Below are positions 26,317-34,438 of a stretch of DNA of 64,000 nucleotides, one piece after another. A model generated the notes under the pieces. The model was not told the origin of the DNA and searched no databases. It worked only from the letters and a program-made list of their open reading frames with translations. The stretch covers positions 868,001 to 932,000 of the forward strand of contig JAEWOE010000006.1 in NCBI GenBank assembly GCA_023460995.1. The letters are read 5' to 3'. The position numbers and the translations under genes were made by a program. The first letter of the stretch is position 1, and every line of letters starts with the position of its first letter. This DNA comes from Bacillota bacterium (GTDB lineage: Bacteria > Bacillota_I > Bacilli_A > RF39 > UBA660).

Positions 26317-26393
26317 GGACCCTTAGCTCAGTTGGTTAGAGCATCCGGCTCATAACCGGGCGGTCGTAGGTCCGAGTCCTACAGGGTCCACCA
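26317..26393 (+). tRNA. tRNA with CAT anticodon, probably tRNA-Ile2 (lysidine)
   Basis: 77 nt including encoded CCA. Acceptor GGACCCT / AGGGTCC, anticodon CAT at 26351-26353 in loop CTCATAA, T-loop GGTCCGAGTCC. The C4-G69 and C5-G68 acceptor pairs and the CTCATAA loop match tRNA-Ile2 recognised by TilS rather than elongator tRNA-Met, so I favour Ile2 (AUA decoding). Generic annotation would say Met. Confidence 0.9.
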
Positions 26394-26399
26394 CTTGTT

Positions 26400-26484
26400 G
26401 CGAGTGTGGCGAAATTGGCAGACGCACTAGACTTAGGATCTAGCGCCGTGAGGCATATGGGTTCAAGTCCCTTCACTCGCACCA
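26400..26484 (+). tRNA. tRNA-Leu (UAG)
   Basis: 85 nt with CCA; acceptor GCGAGTG / CACTCGC, long variable arm, anticodon TAG at 26434-26436 in loop CTTAGGA. Its 3' end is a common integrase target, and an integrase remnant lies just downstream. Confidence 0.95.
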
Positions 26485-26494
26485 GATTGATATT

Positions 26495-26522
26495 AACCGT
26501 TGATTTTCAACGGTTTTCTTTT
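26495..26522 (+). terminator. Terminator of the tRNA operon
   Basis: Perfect 9-bp stem AACCGTTGA / TCAACGGTT (26495-26503 / 26507-26515), loop TTT, T-rich tail. Confidence 0.85.
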
Positions 26523-26553
26523 GTTATAAAATGTTTTGGTCTTATTTTTGGTC

Positions 26554-26700
26554 TTATTTTATATTATCTTTATTATAATCATCTATTAATTTTAAGTTAT
26601 CTTCATAAACTTTTTTAAATAAATGAGTATATGTTTTCATTGTTTCATTTATGTTTATATGTCTTAATATTTTAGATATAGATGTTATTGGTATTCTTAT
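26554..26700 (-). pseudogene. C-terminal remnant of a tyrosine integrase
   Basis: Minus strand from 26700 to the TAA at 26554-26556 reads 48 codons containing ITSISKILRHININETMKT followed by YTHLF: the conserved box II end of phage/ICE tyrosine recombinases (S--LGH-----T---Y-H, catalytic His and Tyr). The frame continues upstream to a stop at about 26746-26748 without integrase-like residues, and a terminator hairpin fills that space. The N-terminal ~300 residues are missing. Its position at the 3' end of tRNA-Leu, reading toward the tRNA, is classic for an element integrated into a tRNA gene and then largely deleted. Confidence 0.75.
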
Positions 26701-26706
26701 AGTGAT

Positions 26707-26740
26707 GAAAATCAATTTAGAAATAGATTGATTTTTTTTG
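26707..26740 (+). terminator. Hairpin with T-run
   Basis: AAAATCAATTTA paired with TAGATTGATTTT followed by T8, just upstream of the integrase remnant (plus-strand orientation). No gene for it to terminate is visible; probably a relic of the lost element. Confidence 0.5.
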
Positions 26741-26786
26741 TAGTTTCAACAAAAACATACAGTATCTAACTAATTTAAAAAAGTTA

Positions 26787-26962
26787 TTGACTAATTGAAT
26801 AAATAAGTTTAGTATATATGGCAATAAATTAACGAGCATTATCATCTTTTAAGGGGAGATGATGACTAGTTAAAAGATATTAATGAAGAAACATCAAAAA
26901 TTATAAGTTATCTTTAAAATGGTGAACTACTTGTATAATACTTATCTGAAAGAGGTTAATAT
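26787..26962 (+). promoter_or_regulatory. Promoter and structured leader of the MiaB-like gene
   Basis: TTGACT (26787-26792), 17-bp spacer, TAGTAT (26810-26815). The ~140-nt leader has two mutually exclusive pairings: TCATCT with AGATGA around AAGGGG, and ATCTTTTAA with TTAAAAGAT. There is no T-run terminator and no T-box motif. A second TATAAT-like element at about 26935 could give a short transcript. Regulatory role uncertain. Confidence 0.35.
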
Positions 26963-28285
26963 ATGGCAAAAATTGGTATTGTTGTTTTGGGGTGTACAAA
27001 TTGTTATAATCAGTATCATTATCTATTGAAGAATTTATCAGCTTACAATGAACTTTATCTGCTCAAAGATGGAAGTTGTATAAAAGATTTAGATTATGTT
27101 ATAGTTCAAAGTTGTGGGTTTACAGAAGAGGCTATAAGAAATAATCTTGATACACTACTTGCTATTAATGAACGAATGAATAATGAATCTAAATTATTAT
27201 TAGCTGGGTGCTTAAATAAAGTCTATAATTTTAAAGAAAATTTTGAAAAGTATTTTAAAAATATATACTTTTTTGGTAATGAATCATGGCCGGTTGATGT
27301 TGTTAATTATGTCAATAATGATCAAATAAAATTCGATGATAAAGAAATGTGTGACATCAACTTTGATGTCTACGGTGACGCCCCTAATGTCGTGTCTGGC
27401 TCTTTAACCATTGAAAAAGGGTGTAATAACCATTGTACTTTTTGTAAAACAAATTATATGAATCATCCCATTACTAGTATTCCATATCAAGCAGTTTTAG
27501 AATATGTAAACACTTTAGTACATAATGGAATGAAGGTAATTGAGCTTGTTGGTGACAATTTATCTAAGTATGGGCTAGATTTAGAAAATAAACAAATTCT
27601 TCATAAACTAATAAATGAATTATTAAAAATTGAGGATTTAGAATTTATCACCTTAAATGGTATAACTATTCAAGATATGTATCCAGATTTATTAGAAATG
27701 ATAAAAAACAATACCAAAATCAGATCCTCGGTTATTCATTTAGAGACATTTAGTGATAATTTATTAAAATTAATGGGACGAGGACATAGTTTGAAAGATT
27801 GCCTAAATATTTTAGACACACTTAAAAGTAATGATAAATTATTTATTTCAACCGTTTTAATGACTGGATTTCCTTATGAAACAGAAGATGATCTTCATAA
27901 GACAATTGATTATCTTAAAGAATATAAATTATATATTCAAGCAATAAATCCATATAGTGATTCTTATATGATTCCATCTGGAAAATTGGAACAACTACCT
28001 TATGAAATAAGAAAAGAACATTTTGAAATAATGAAACAATATAAAAATGAAAATCAAAGAGATATTTTAGAAAGTTATAAAAAAAAGCTAAATAAAGGTT
28101 TTATTATTGGCAAATCAAATCAATATTTATTAGCTGATTTGGGTATTCATAATTTTGGAATAGTAAATGATATTTCATTAAATATTGGGGATGCTTTTAG
28201 TATCTCGGACTCTGATGTCTTGATTAAGAATGATTATTCAAGTAAACCTGTTTATCGTCTTAAAAATATTAAAAAGAATAGTTAA
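26963..28285 (+). CDS. MiaB/RimO-like radical SAM methylthiotransferase homolog
   Basis: 440 residues, SD GAGG. N-terminal UPF0004-type domain with the three cluster cysteines at C11 (LGCTNCYNQ), C51 (QSCGF) and C83 (AGCLN). Radical SAM core with CNNHCTFC (C154, C158, C161), GD/GITIQ and MTGFP segments. A C-terminal TRAM-like beta domain (about 375-435). Family members methylthiolate tRNA A37 or ribosomal protein S12. The N-terminal signature deviates (C-T-N-C-Y-N-Q in place of C--N--D-E), and the downstream gene encodes a small CGSCGC protein, so the substrate may be different. It lies in the accessory-looking stretch after the integrase relic. Confidence 0.8.
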   Translation: MAKIGIVVLGCTNCYNQYHYLLKNLSAYNELYLLKDGSCIKDLDYVIVQSCGFTEEAIRNNLDTLLAINERMNNESKLLLAGCLNKVYNFKENFEKYFKNIYFFGNESWPVDVVNYVNNDQIKFDDKEMCDINFDVYGDAPNVVSGSLTIEKGCNNHCTFCKTNYMNHPITSIPYQAVLEYVNTLVHNGMKVIELVGDNLSKYGLDLENKQILHKLINELLKIEDLEFITLNGITIQDMYPDLLEMIKNNTKIRSSVIHLETFSDNLLKLMGRGHSLKDCLNILDTLKSNDKLFISTVLMTGFPYETEDDLHKTIDYLKEYKLYIQAINPYSDSYMIPSGKLEQLPYEIRKEHFEIMKQYKNENQRDILESYKKKLNKGFIIGKSNQYLLADLGIHNFGIVNDISLNIGDAFSISDSDVLIKNDYSSKPVYRLKNIKKNS

Positions 28286-28302
28286 CGACTATTCCTTTTT
28301 TA
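28276..28302 (+). terminator. Terminator of the MiaB-like gene
   Basis: GAATAGT / ACTATTC stem (28276-28282 / 28288-28294), loop TAACG, CTTTTTT tail. Confidence 0.7.
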
Positions 28303-28372
28303 TAACTATAACGTATTGCAGTCTTTTTTTGTTTAATACCTGTATTATACTCTTTTACTTGGATAGTGCTCG

Positions 28373-28553
28373 ATGTACAACATTAAGAAAATTATTAGTA
28401 TACCGAGAAAATACATTACTTTAGATAATATTATTTCACTATTACTAGTGCATTGTTATTCATTTAAACTACAAGCATGACAATAAAAAGATAGAGTATT
28501 GGTTTTCTAATTTAATTGCGGAATCGGAATATAAAAATAATGAAAAATATTAA
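28373..28553 (+). pseudogene. Possible decayed small gene in the 28.3-28.6 kb gap
   Basis: A 36-codon frame from ATG 28373 (begins MYNIKKIISIPRKYITLDN) stops at 28480; the adjacent +1 frame continues with coding-like residues (DNKKIEYWFSNLIAESEYK) to TAA 28551. No SD. It could be a frameshifted relic or chance. Otherwise this intergenic region (28303-28588) shows only AT-rich sequence and a TATAAT-poor promoter area for the following gene. Confidence 0.25.
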
Positions 28554-28588
28554 GTAATATGATAAAATGAAATATAGGAGGTTAAATT

Positions 28589-28801
28589 ATGACGGATATT
28601 AATCATGATGAATTAGATGAAATTATAAAAAAATTTGCCGAATCTGGATGGGATCTTATTGCTGAACCATCAAAAGCATGGCTTGAAGGTGATAAGGATA
28701 AAGTAAAATTAATAAATGCTGTAAAACACGCAGACATAGAATGTGGTTCTTGTGGCTGCGAATTTGATGCTCTTTACAAAAGATTACTTCAGATTATTTA
28801 A
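28589..28801 (+). CDS. Small cysteine-motif protein, unknown function
   Basis: 70 residues, strong AGGAGG SD. An acidic helical protein with a C-terminal CGSCGCEFD motif (about residues 52-60) that could bind metal. It stands between the MiaB-like enzyme and an amidotransferase-like gene. No family recognised; the Cys motif makes a metal-delivery or cluster-related role conceivable, by inference. Confidence 0.55.
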   Translation: MTDINHDELDEIIKKFAESGWDLIAEPSKAWLEGDKDKVKLINAVKHADIECGSCGCEFDALYKRLLQII

Positions 28802-28918
28802 AATAAGAAGTAGGGGCAAAAATTTTACATAACTGATATAATGCTTTGAAATAAGTCACATTTATTGAGTGATGTATATAGATATATAAAATAAAAAAAT
28901 AAGTAAATGAGGAAGTAT

Positions 28919-29566
28919 ATGAAACCAATTATAGGAATAGTTAGCAATGTTACTGTTAACAACAAAATTAGTGTAGTACAAAATGATGTTAAAGCCATTG
29001 AACTTTCAGGTGGAGAACCAATAGCTTTAGTAACAAATGCAGAGGATGTAATAGGAGAAAATGTGCTAGAAATGTGTGATGGCTTTCTTTTTCAAGGAGG
29101 ATCTTACTCAAGTGATTTTCATTATAAGATATTTGATTACGCCAAAAGAAAGAAGAAACCTGTTTTAGCAATATGTTTAGGGTTCCAATCTATGTCTAGA
29201 TATTTTTTTGGACCAGAATGTGTAACTTTAATAGATGATTTGAAGTTGGATAAAATAGTTAGACATAAATTAAATTTTGACGAAGAAATTATAGAACATA
29301 ACATAAATATAAGTGAAGACAGTTATATGTATAAAATATTTGGAAATAGCCTAATGGTAAATAGTAGGCACGAAAAGACTGTTATTCATACAGAATTACC
29401 ATTTAAAGTATCGGCAAGATCTGAAGATGGTATCATAGAGGGTATTGAATATATAGATGACGATAATTATTTTGTTGGCGTACAATTTCATCCGGAAGAT
29501 ATAGACTATTTAAAACCAATTTTTGATAGGTTTATTAATAGGGTAGAACTGGAAAAAAATAAATAA
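28919..29566 (+). CDS. Class I glutamine amidotransferase-like (peptidase C26, PuuD-type) hydrolase
   Basis: 215 residues. The ATG at 28919 is chosen with SD GAGGAAG; an ATG at 28907 precedes the SD. Catalytic Cys in AICLGFQSM (about 87-95) and the His-Glu pair in GVQFHPED (about 194-201), with an oxyanion FQGG segment. This is the gamma-glutamyl-GABA hydrolase branch, which releases gamma-linked Glu. A second, larger paralogue is at 55725. Substrate unknown. Confidence 0.8.
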   Translation: MKPIIGIVSNVTVNNKISVVQNDVKAIELSGGEPIALVTNAEDVIGENVLEMCDGFLFQGGSYSSDFHYKIFDYAKRKKKPVLAICLGFQSMSRYFFGPECVTLIDDLKLDKIVRHKLNFDEEIIEHNINISEDSYMYKIFGNSLMVNSRHEKTVIHTELPFKVSARSEDGIIEGIEYIDDDNYFVGVQFHPEDIDYLKPIFDRFINRVELEKNK

Positions 29567-29567
29567 T

Positions 29568-29600
29568 AAAATACCTAGGCTTAGTCTAGGTATTTTATTT
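29568..29600. terminator. Terminator after the amidotransferase-like gene
   Basis: Perfect 11-bp stem AAAATACCTAG / CTAGGTATTTT (29568-29578 / 29586-29596), loop of 7, ATTTAT tail. Confidence 0.8.
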
Positions 29601-29675
29601 ATCTATTTTAGAAAAGAAACACAATAAATATAACCTTTTTAATATATATGAAACATATATTTAATTGGTGAAAAT

Positions 29676-30236
29676 ATGATTGATTTAAATTTTTTAAATG
29701 GATTTTTTACAGAAAGACTTATTCTTAGAAAAACTATAGTTAGAGATGCTTTAACACTATATAATAATATTTTTAATGATTATACTTATTATAAGTACTA
29801 TTCTCCTTTTTATATTGATAGTTTTAAGACCTATCAATATATTATAGACGCGGTAGATAATCAAAATCTAGTAAATAATTTAATAAGTTTAACAGTGTGT
29901 TTAAAAAGTACTTTTGAACCGATAGGAATAATAACTATACATACTATTGATTATCAAAATAAAACCTGCGGTTTAGGATATATAATTAGTAAAAGGTATT
30001 CAAACTATGGTTATACAACTGAGGCTGTTAAAAAAACTATTGAATATATTTTAAACTTTCTTAATATTCATCGTATTGAAGCACAAATTATAAGTACCAA
30101 TATTGCTTCTATTAAAGTTGCCCAAAAATGTAATTTTAAGTATGAATCTACAAAAAAAGAAAGTTGTTTTTTAGATGGGCAGTTCTTTAATCAAGAAGTT
30201 TACGTTATATTTAATAATAAAAATCATGATAATTAA
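29676..30236 (+). CDS. GNAT acetyltransferase (RimJ/RimL type)
   Basis: 186 residues, SD GGTGA. N-terminal FFTERLILRK start, a central GLGYIISKRYSNYGYTTEAVK acetyl-CoA-binding segment (about 106-126) and IHRIEAQIISTN-AS--VAQK-F, the standard RimJ/L pattern. Acceptor unknown (N-termini of ribosomal proteins, antibiotics or small amines are known for relatives). Confidence 0.85.
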   Translation: MIDLNFLNGFFTERLILRKTIVRDALTLYNNIFNDYTYYKYYSPFYIDSFKTYQYIIDAVDNQNLVNNLISLTVCLKSTFEPIGIITIHTIDYQNKTCGLGYIISKRYSNYGYTTEAVKKTIEYILNFLNIHRIEAQIISTNIASIKVAQKCNFKYESTKKESCFLDGQFFNQEVYVIFNNKNHDN

Positions 30237-30325
30237 AATATAAAGTTCTTATATCTGAAAAAAATTATATATTTTTGTTATAATAGTATTATAAGACTAA
30301 TTATAAATTGAAACGGAGATGTAGT

Positions 30326-30811
30326 ATGAATTTTAACTTTGGGTTTTCTTATGTTGGACTATTTTTTATTATGATGCTAATTATACCAAATATTATGTGG
30401 AGTAAAAATATACCAAAAGATTATGAAAAGTATGCAGTAAATGAAAATAAAGTTTTACAGCTGTTTGAAAAAATAGGGCAAATACTGGTAACTTGTTTTG
30501 CGTTAATTTTTAAGGATTTTAATATATATCACTTTAGTTACTGGACAATAATACTATTAATATCTTTTTTAATAATGCTTCTATATGAATTTTACTGGAT
30601 TAAATATTTTAATAGTAATAAAACAATGAAAGATTTTTATAATAGTGTATTAGGTATTCCATTAGCGGGTGCGACTTTGCCAGTTTTTGCCTTTTTATTA
30701 CTTGCTATATATGGAAAAAACTTATTAATGGTTATAGCAGTGATTATTCTTGGTATAGGTCATATTGGTATTCATTTAGGTCATTTTAAAGAAATAAATG
30801 ATATTAAGTAA
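30326..30811 (+). CDS. Four- to five-TM membrane protein, unknown function
   Basis: 161 residues. The ATG at 30326 follows GGAGATG; an upstream TTG is less likely. Hydrophobic segments at about 5-22, 45-62, 68-88, 110-130 and 133-152. A MWSKNIPKDY segment follows the first TM. No family recognised with confidence. Confidence 0.55.
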   Translation: MNFNFGFSYVGLFFIMMLIIPNIMWSKNIPKDYEKYAVNENKVLQLFEKIGQILVTCFALIFKDFNIYHFSYWTIILLISFLIMLLYEFYWIKYFNSNKTMKDFYNSVLGIPLAGATLPVFAFLLLAIYGKNLLMVIAVIILGIGHIGIHLGHFKEINDIK

Positions 30812-30874
30812 TTATTAATAATAGTAGATATAATAAGATAATAATCATATTATTTATTATTAGGAAGTGATTAT

Positions 30875-31867
30875 ATGTGTACTGCCATGTCTTTAATAGC
30901 AAAAAACAACAATGTCTTTTTTGGTAGAACAATGGACTTTTCATATGAATTAGATCCTGAAGTTTACATTGTACCTCGTAATTATACTTGGAATACTGGT
31001 ATAAATAACCATGCAGTTACTAATAAGTATAAGTTTATTGGTATAGGTCAAAATATCGGAAATGTTACATTTGCGGACGGGACTAACGAACTTGGTCTTG
31101 CCGGAGCAGTATTATATTTTCCGGGTTATGCAGATTATAACTCTTATGATAATAAGAAAAATAATATTTATATTGGATCAACAGATTTAATTAACTATAT
31201 ATTAGGTAATTGTAGCGATATTAATGAGACTATAAAAGTATTAAATAATATTAATATTACTGGCAAAGAAGATGCAATAACTAATTCTGTCGCACCTCTT
31301 CACTGGATATTTATTGATAAGAACAATAATTGTATTACCGTAGAAAAAACTTCTAACAGTTTAAAAATATTTAATAACGAGTTAAAAATTTTATCAAATA
31401 GTCCTGTCTTTGATTGGCATATGTCGAATTTGAGAAATTATTTAAATGTAAATCCAAACCAGTTAGAAAGAGTCTTTTGGAAAGATGTTTTGCTTAGTCC
31501 TTTTGGTCAAGGAGCAGGAACTACTGGGTTACCTGGAGATTATACATCACCATCTCGTTTTGTAAGAACTGCTTTTTTAAAGAGTTTTACTAGTATACCT
31601 TTAACAAATGATGAAGCTGTAAATACTTGTTTTAATATTATGAAAAGTGTTACCATCCCAAGAGGTGTAGTCATAACAAAAAGAGGTACTGATGACTATA
31701 CACAGTATACAGCTTTTATGAATATAAATACTGGTGATTACTATTTTAATACTTTTTCTAATAATCAAATTTTGAAGGCAAATATAAATGATATCAACGA
31801 TAATAATATAGTAACTATAGGTAAGATAAAAAAACAAATTAAATTTGATATTTTGTGTAATTTATAA
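30875..31867 (+). CDS. Choloylglycine hydrolase family enzyme, penicillin V acylase-like
   Basis: 330 residues, SD GGAAGTGA. An Ntn hydrolase with Cys2 directly after Met1 (MCTAMSL), Arg18 and Asp21 (GRTMDF), the DGTNELGL block, an Asn in NSVAPLHW (about 151-158), and GLPGDYTSPSRFVRTAF carrying the conserved Arg (about 229). At the position usually Asn in bile salt hydrolases and Tyr in penicillin V acylases it has Tyr (residue 81, AVLYFPGY). This favours a PVA-like specificity, although family members overlap and N-acyl-homoserine lactones or bile salts remain possible. No signal peptide, so cytoplasmic. Consistent with a gut habitat. Confidence 0.88.
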   Translation: MCTAMSLIAKNNNVFFGRTMDFSYELDPEVYIVPRNYTWNTGINNHAVTNKYKFIGIGQNIGNVTFADGTNELGLAGAVLYFPGYADYNSYDNKKNNIYIGSTDLINYILGNCSDINETIKVLNNINITGKEDAITNSVAPLHWIFIDKNNNCITVEKTSNSLKIFNNELKILSNSPVFDWHMSNLRNYLNVNPNQLERVFWKDVLLSPFGQGAGTTGLPGDYTSPSRFVRTAFLKSFTSIPLTNDEAVNTCFNIMKSVTIPRGVVITKRGTDDYTQYTAFMNINTGDYYFNTFSNNQILKANINDINDNNIVTIGKIKKQIKFDILCNL

Positions 31868-31907
31868 AGCTATATTTTATACATTACTTTTTATTTGTAT
31901 ACTATTA

Positions 31908-31916
31908 TGATATAAT
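31908..31916 (+). promoter_or_regulatory. Extended -10 promoter of the cysS leader
   Basis: TGA-TATAAT, TATAAT at 31911-31916; weak -35. RNA would begin about 31923, right at the SD of the leader ORF. Confidence 0.6.
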
Positions 31917-31936
31917 TAATTTTAGGAAGTGATTTT

Positions 31937-31984
31937 ATGTTAAATAAAATAATATATAATCGATGTTGCGAGTATAATTATTAA
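31937..31984 (+). CDS. Candidate Cys leader peptide of cysS
   Basis: 15-codon ORF MLNKIIYNRCCEYNY with its own SD (TAGGAAGTGA), first ORF on the predicted transcript and 26 nt before the cysS ATG. It has tandem Cys codons TGT-TGC at 31964-31969. The leader can fold ATAATTA (after the Cys codons) with TAATTAT, which abuts the cysS SD AGGAGG, and TTAAATA with TATTTAA, giving alternatives a stalled ribosome could switch. The ORF and codons are visible; regulation is inference. Confidence 0.5.
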   Translation: MLNKIIYNRCCEYNY

Positions 31985-32010
31985 CATATATTTAATTATA
32001 GGAGGAATTT

Positions 32011-33408
32011 ATGAGATTATATAATACATTAACAAAAGAAATAGAAGATTTTAAACCAATCAGTGATAAACAAGTAACTATGTATACATGTGGTCCTACT
32101 GTTTATCATTATGCGCATATAGGTAATTTAAGATCTTATATATGTGAAGATATACTAGAAAAGTCATTAAACTATTTAGGTTATAATGTTAAAAGATGTA
32201 TGAATATTACAGATGTTGGGCATCTTAGCAGTGATTCTGATAGTGGCGAAGATAAAATGCTTAAGGGTGCTGTTAGAGAGCATAAATCAGTTCTTGAAAT
32301 TGCAGCATATTATACAGAGGCATTTAAAGAAGATTGTAAAAAACTTAATATAGCATGGCCTAAAATAGTATCATCAGCTACCGATAACATACATGAATAT
32401 ATTAAAATAATAACAGAGTTGTTAGAGACTAAATATGCTTATATAGCAGGCGGAAATGTTTATTTTCATACATCAAAGTTAAAAGATTATTATGTACTTA
32501 CTAACCATAAAGAAGATGAAATGGTTGTTGGCGTAAGAGACGGTGTTGAAGAAGATAATAATAAGAGAAATCAAGCAGATTTTGTTCTTTGGTTTACTAA
32601 ATCAAAGTTTGCTGATCAAGAACTTAAATGGGAGAGCCCATGGGGATATGGGTATCCAGGATGGCATATTGAATGTTCAGGTATTTCACTTAAATATTTA
32701 GGCGAATACTTAGACATACATTGCGGTGGTGTCGATAATATATTTCCACATCATACAAATGAAATTGCTCAGTCAGAAAGTTATTTGGGTCATAGATGGT
32801 GTAATCACTGGTTTCATGTTGAACATCTAAATGATAGTACTGGTAAAATGAGTAAGTCAAAAGGGGAATTCTTAACCGTTTCTTTACTTGAAGAAAAAGG
32901 TTATAGTCCGCTTGCGTATCGTTTAATGTGTATGCAATCACATTATCGCAAACAATTATTATTTACATATGATGCTTTAGATAATGCAACTAGTGCTTAT
33001 AACAAATTATTAAGTAAAATTAAAAATTTAATGGATAATAGAGAAGGCAATGTCGAAAGAACTGATGAATATTTAGAACAATTTAAAAATTCATTAGCTG
33101 ATGATTTAAATACAGCAACATCTTTAACAATACTATATGATGTTCTAAAAAGTGATTTAAATAATAATTCTAAGTTATTTATAATTTCTGAGTTTGATAA
33201 AGTATTATCATTAAATTTACTTAATGATAATATAGTAGAAATTAATAATGATACTAAAAAATACATAGATGATATGATTGAAAAGAGAAATATTGCTAAA
33301 AAAGATAAAAATTTTGCTTTAGCAGATGAAATTAGAGACGAACTAGCTAATAAGAATATTTTTATTAAAGATACTAGAGAAGGAACAACTTACGAGATAA
33401 GAGATTAA
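32011..33408 (+). CDS. cysS: Cysteinyl-tRNA synthetase
   Basis: 465 residues, SD AGGAGG. Class I synthetase with zinc Cys in MYTCGPTVYHYAHIGNL (HIGH-like HIGN, about 23-37), the CSGISLKYLG-YLDIHCGGVDNIFPHHTNE block (about 215-245), and a KMSKSKGE KMSKS loop (about 275). C-terminal helical domain complete. Charges tRNA-Cys. No T-box is present; a Cys-rich leader ORF precedes it instead. Confidence 0.96.
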   Translation: MRLYNTLTKEIEDFKPISDKQVTMYTCGPTVYHYAHIGNLRSYICEDILEKSLNYLGYNVKRCMNITDVGHLSSDSDSGEDKMLKGAVREHKSVLEIAAYYTEAFKEDCKKLNIAWPKIVSSATDNIHEYIKIITELLETKYAYIAGGNVYFHTSKLKDYYVLTNHKEDEMVVGVRDGVEEDNNKRNQADFVLWFTKSKFADQELKWESPWGYGYPGWHIECSGISLKYLGEYLDIHCGGVDNIFPHHTNEIAQSESYLGHRWCNHWFHVEHLNDSTGKMSKSKGEFLTVSLLEEKGYSPLAYRLMCMQSHYRKQLLFTYDALDNATSAYNKLLSKIKNLMDNREGNVERTDEYLEQFKNSLADDLNTATSLTILYDVLKSDLNNNSKLFIISEFDKVLSLNLLNDNIVEINNDTKKYIDDMIEKRNIAKKDKNFALADEIRDELANKNIFIKDTREGTTYEIRD

Positions 33409-33438
33409 AAAGATAACATTAATTGTTATCTTTTCTAT
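33408..33438 (+). terminator. Terminator between cysS and truB
   Basis: Perfect 11-bp stem (33408-33418 / 33424-33434), loop TTAAT, U-rich right arm. It overlaps the cysS stop; read-through may feed truB, which has no clear promoter of its own. Confidence 0.65.
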
Positions 33439-33451
33439 ATAGGAGGATTAT

Positions 33452-34324
33452 ATGGATGGAGTAATAATAGTAGATAAACCTATAAATTATACAAGTAGAG
33501 ATATAGTAAATATAATAAGTAAGAAATATCATACAAAAAAAGTGGGTCATACAGGTACACTAGATCCTTTAGCAACTGGAGTATTAGTTATTTGTATAAA
33601 TAGAGCTACTAAAATAGTAGAACTATTAACTAGTTATGATAAAGAGTATATTGCTACATTTAAGTTTGGTGTTTTAACAGACACTCTTGATATTTTAGGT
33701 AATATTATTAAGGACGAAGAATGCATATTAGAAAAGTCAGCTATTATCCATGCCATGAAGCAAATAGAAGGGACTTATATGCAAGAAGTTCCTATATATT
33801 CTGCTGTTAAAATTAATGGTAAAAAACTATATGATTATGCAAGAGAAGGACTTGAAGTTGAACTTCCAAAACATGAAGTTACTATTTCAAACCTAGAACT
33901 TCTAGATTTTAAGATTGAAGATAATCATACATTAGTTACTATGAAATGCCATGTAAGTAAGGGCACATATATTCGAAGTTTGGGTAACGATATTGCAAAC
34001 ATTTTAGGAACAAATGCTATAATGACGGCATTAAGAAGAACTAAACAAGGTAATTTTTCTATAGAAAAAAGTCAAAAAATAGAGGATATAACAGACACAA
34101 CTAGTTTAATTAGTATAGTAGAATGTTTATCTACCTATAAAAAAATTACAGCTGATATATTTTTAGAAGAAGATATCTTAAATGGTAAAATAATTGATAA
34201 TTTATATGGTGAAGAAAATATATTATTTGTAGATAAGGATAATTATCCTATAGCGTTATATACTAGTTATAGTAAGGATATTTCTAAATTAAAGCCCTGG
34301 AAAATGTTTAAACATAGAGTGTAA
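33452..34324 (+). CDS. truB: tRNA pseudouridine(55) synthase
   Basis: 290 residues, SD AGGAGG. TruB catalytic motif GHTGTLDPLATGVL with the nucleophilic Asp (about 36-49), the PIYSAVKINGKKLYDYAREG block (about 115-135), and KGTYIRSLGNDIA (about 172). Makes pseudouridine 55 in the T-loop of tRNAs. Confidence 0.95.
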   Translation: MDGVIIVDKPINYTSRDIVNIISKKYHTKKVGHTGTLDPLATGVLVICINRATKIVELLTSYDKEYIATFKFGVLTDTLDILGNIIKDEECILEKSAIIHAMKQIEGTYMQEVPIYSAVKINGKKLYDYAREGLEVELPKHEVTISNLELLDFKIEDNHTLVTMKCHVSKGTYIRSLGNDIANILGTNAIMTALRRTKQGNFSIEKSQKIEDITDTTSLISIVECLSTYKKITADIFLEEDILNGKIIDNLYGEENILFVDKDNYPIALYTSYSKDISKLKPWKMFKHRV

Positions 34325-34358
34325 AAGAAGTTACAAGTAACATTGTAACTTCTTTTAA
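34323..34358. terminator. Terminator after truB
   Basis: Perfect 14-bp stem (34323-34336 / 34343-34356), loop GTAACA, T-run in the right arm. Confidence 0.8.
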
Positions 34359-34384
34359 AAACTCTTTTATATTTAATTAAAGTA

Positions 34385-34393
34385 TGTTATAAT
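34385..34393 (+). promoter_or_regulatory. Extended -10 promoter of the pilus locus
   Basis: TGT-TATAAT, TATAAT at 34388-34393, about 46 bp before the pilC-like ATG. Confidence 0.6.
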
Positions 34394-34438
34394 TTATATA
34401 TATAAAATAGAGTAAAAGGGAATTGGCAGGTGCTACAT

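Noticed and set aside
26406..26618. 70-codon frame over tRNA-Leu
   Set aside because: It is the tRNA gene and its terminator read as protein; no SD.
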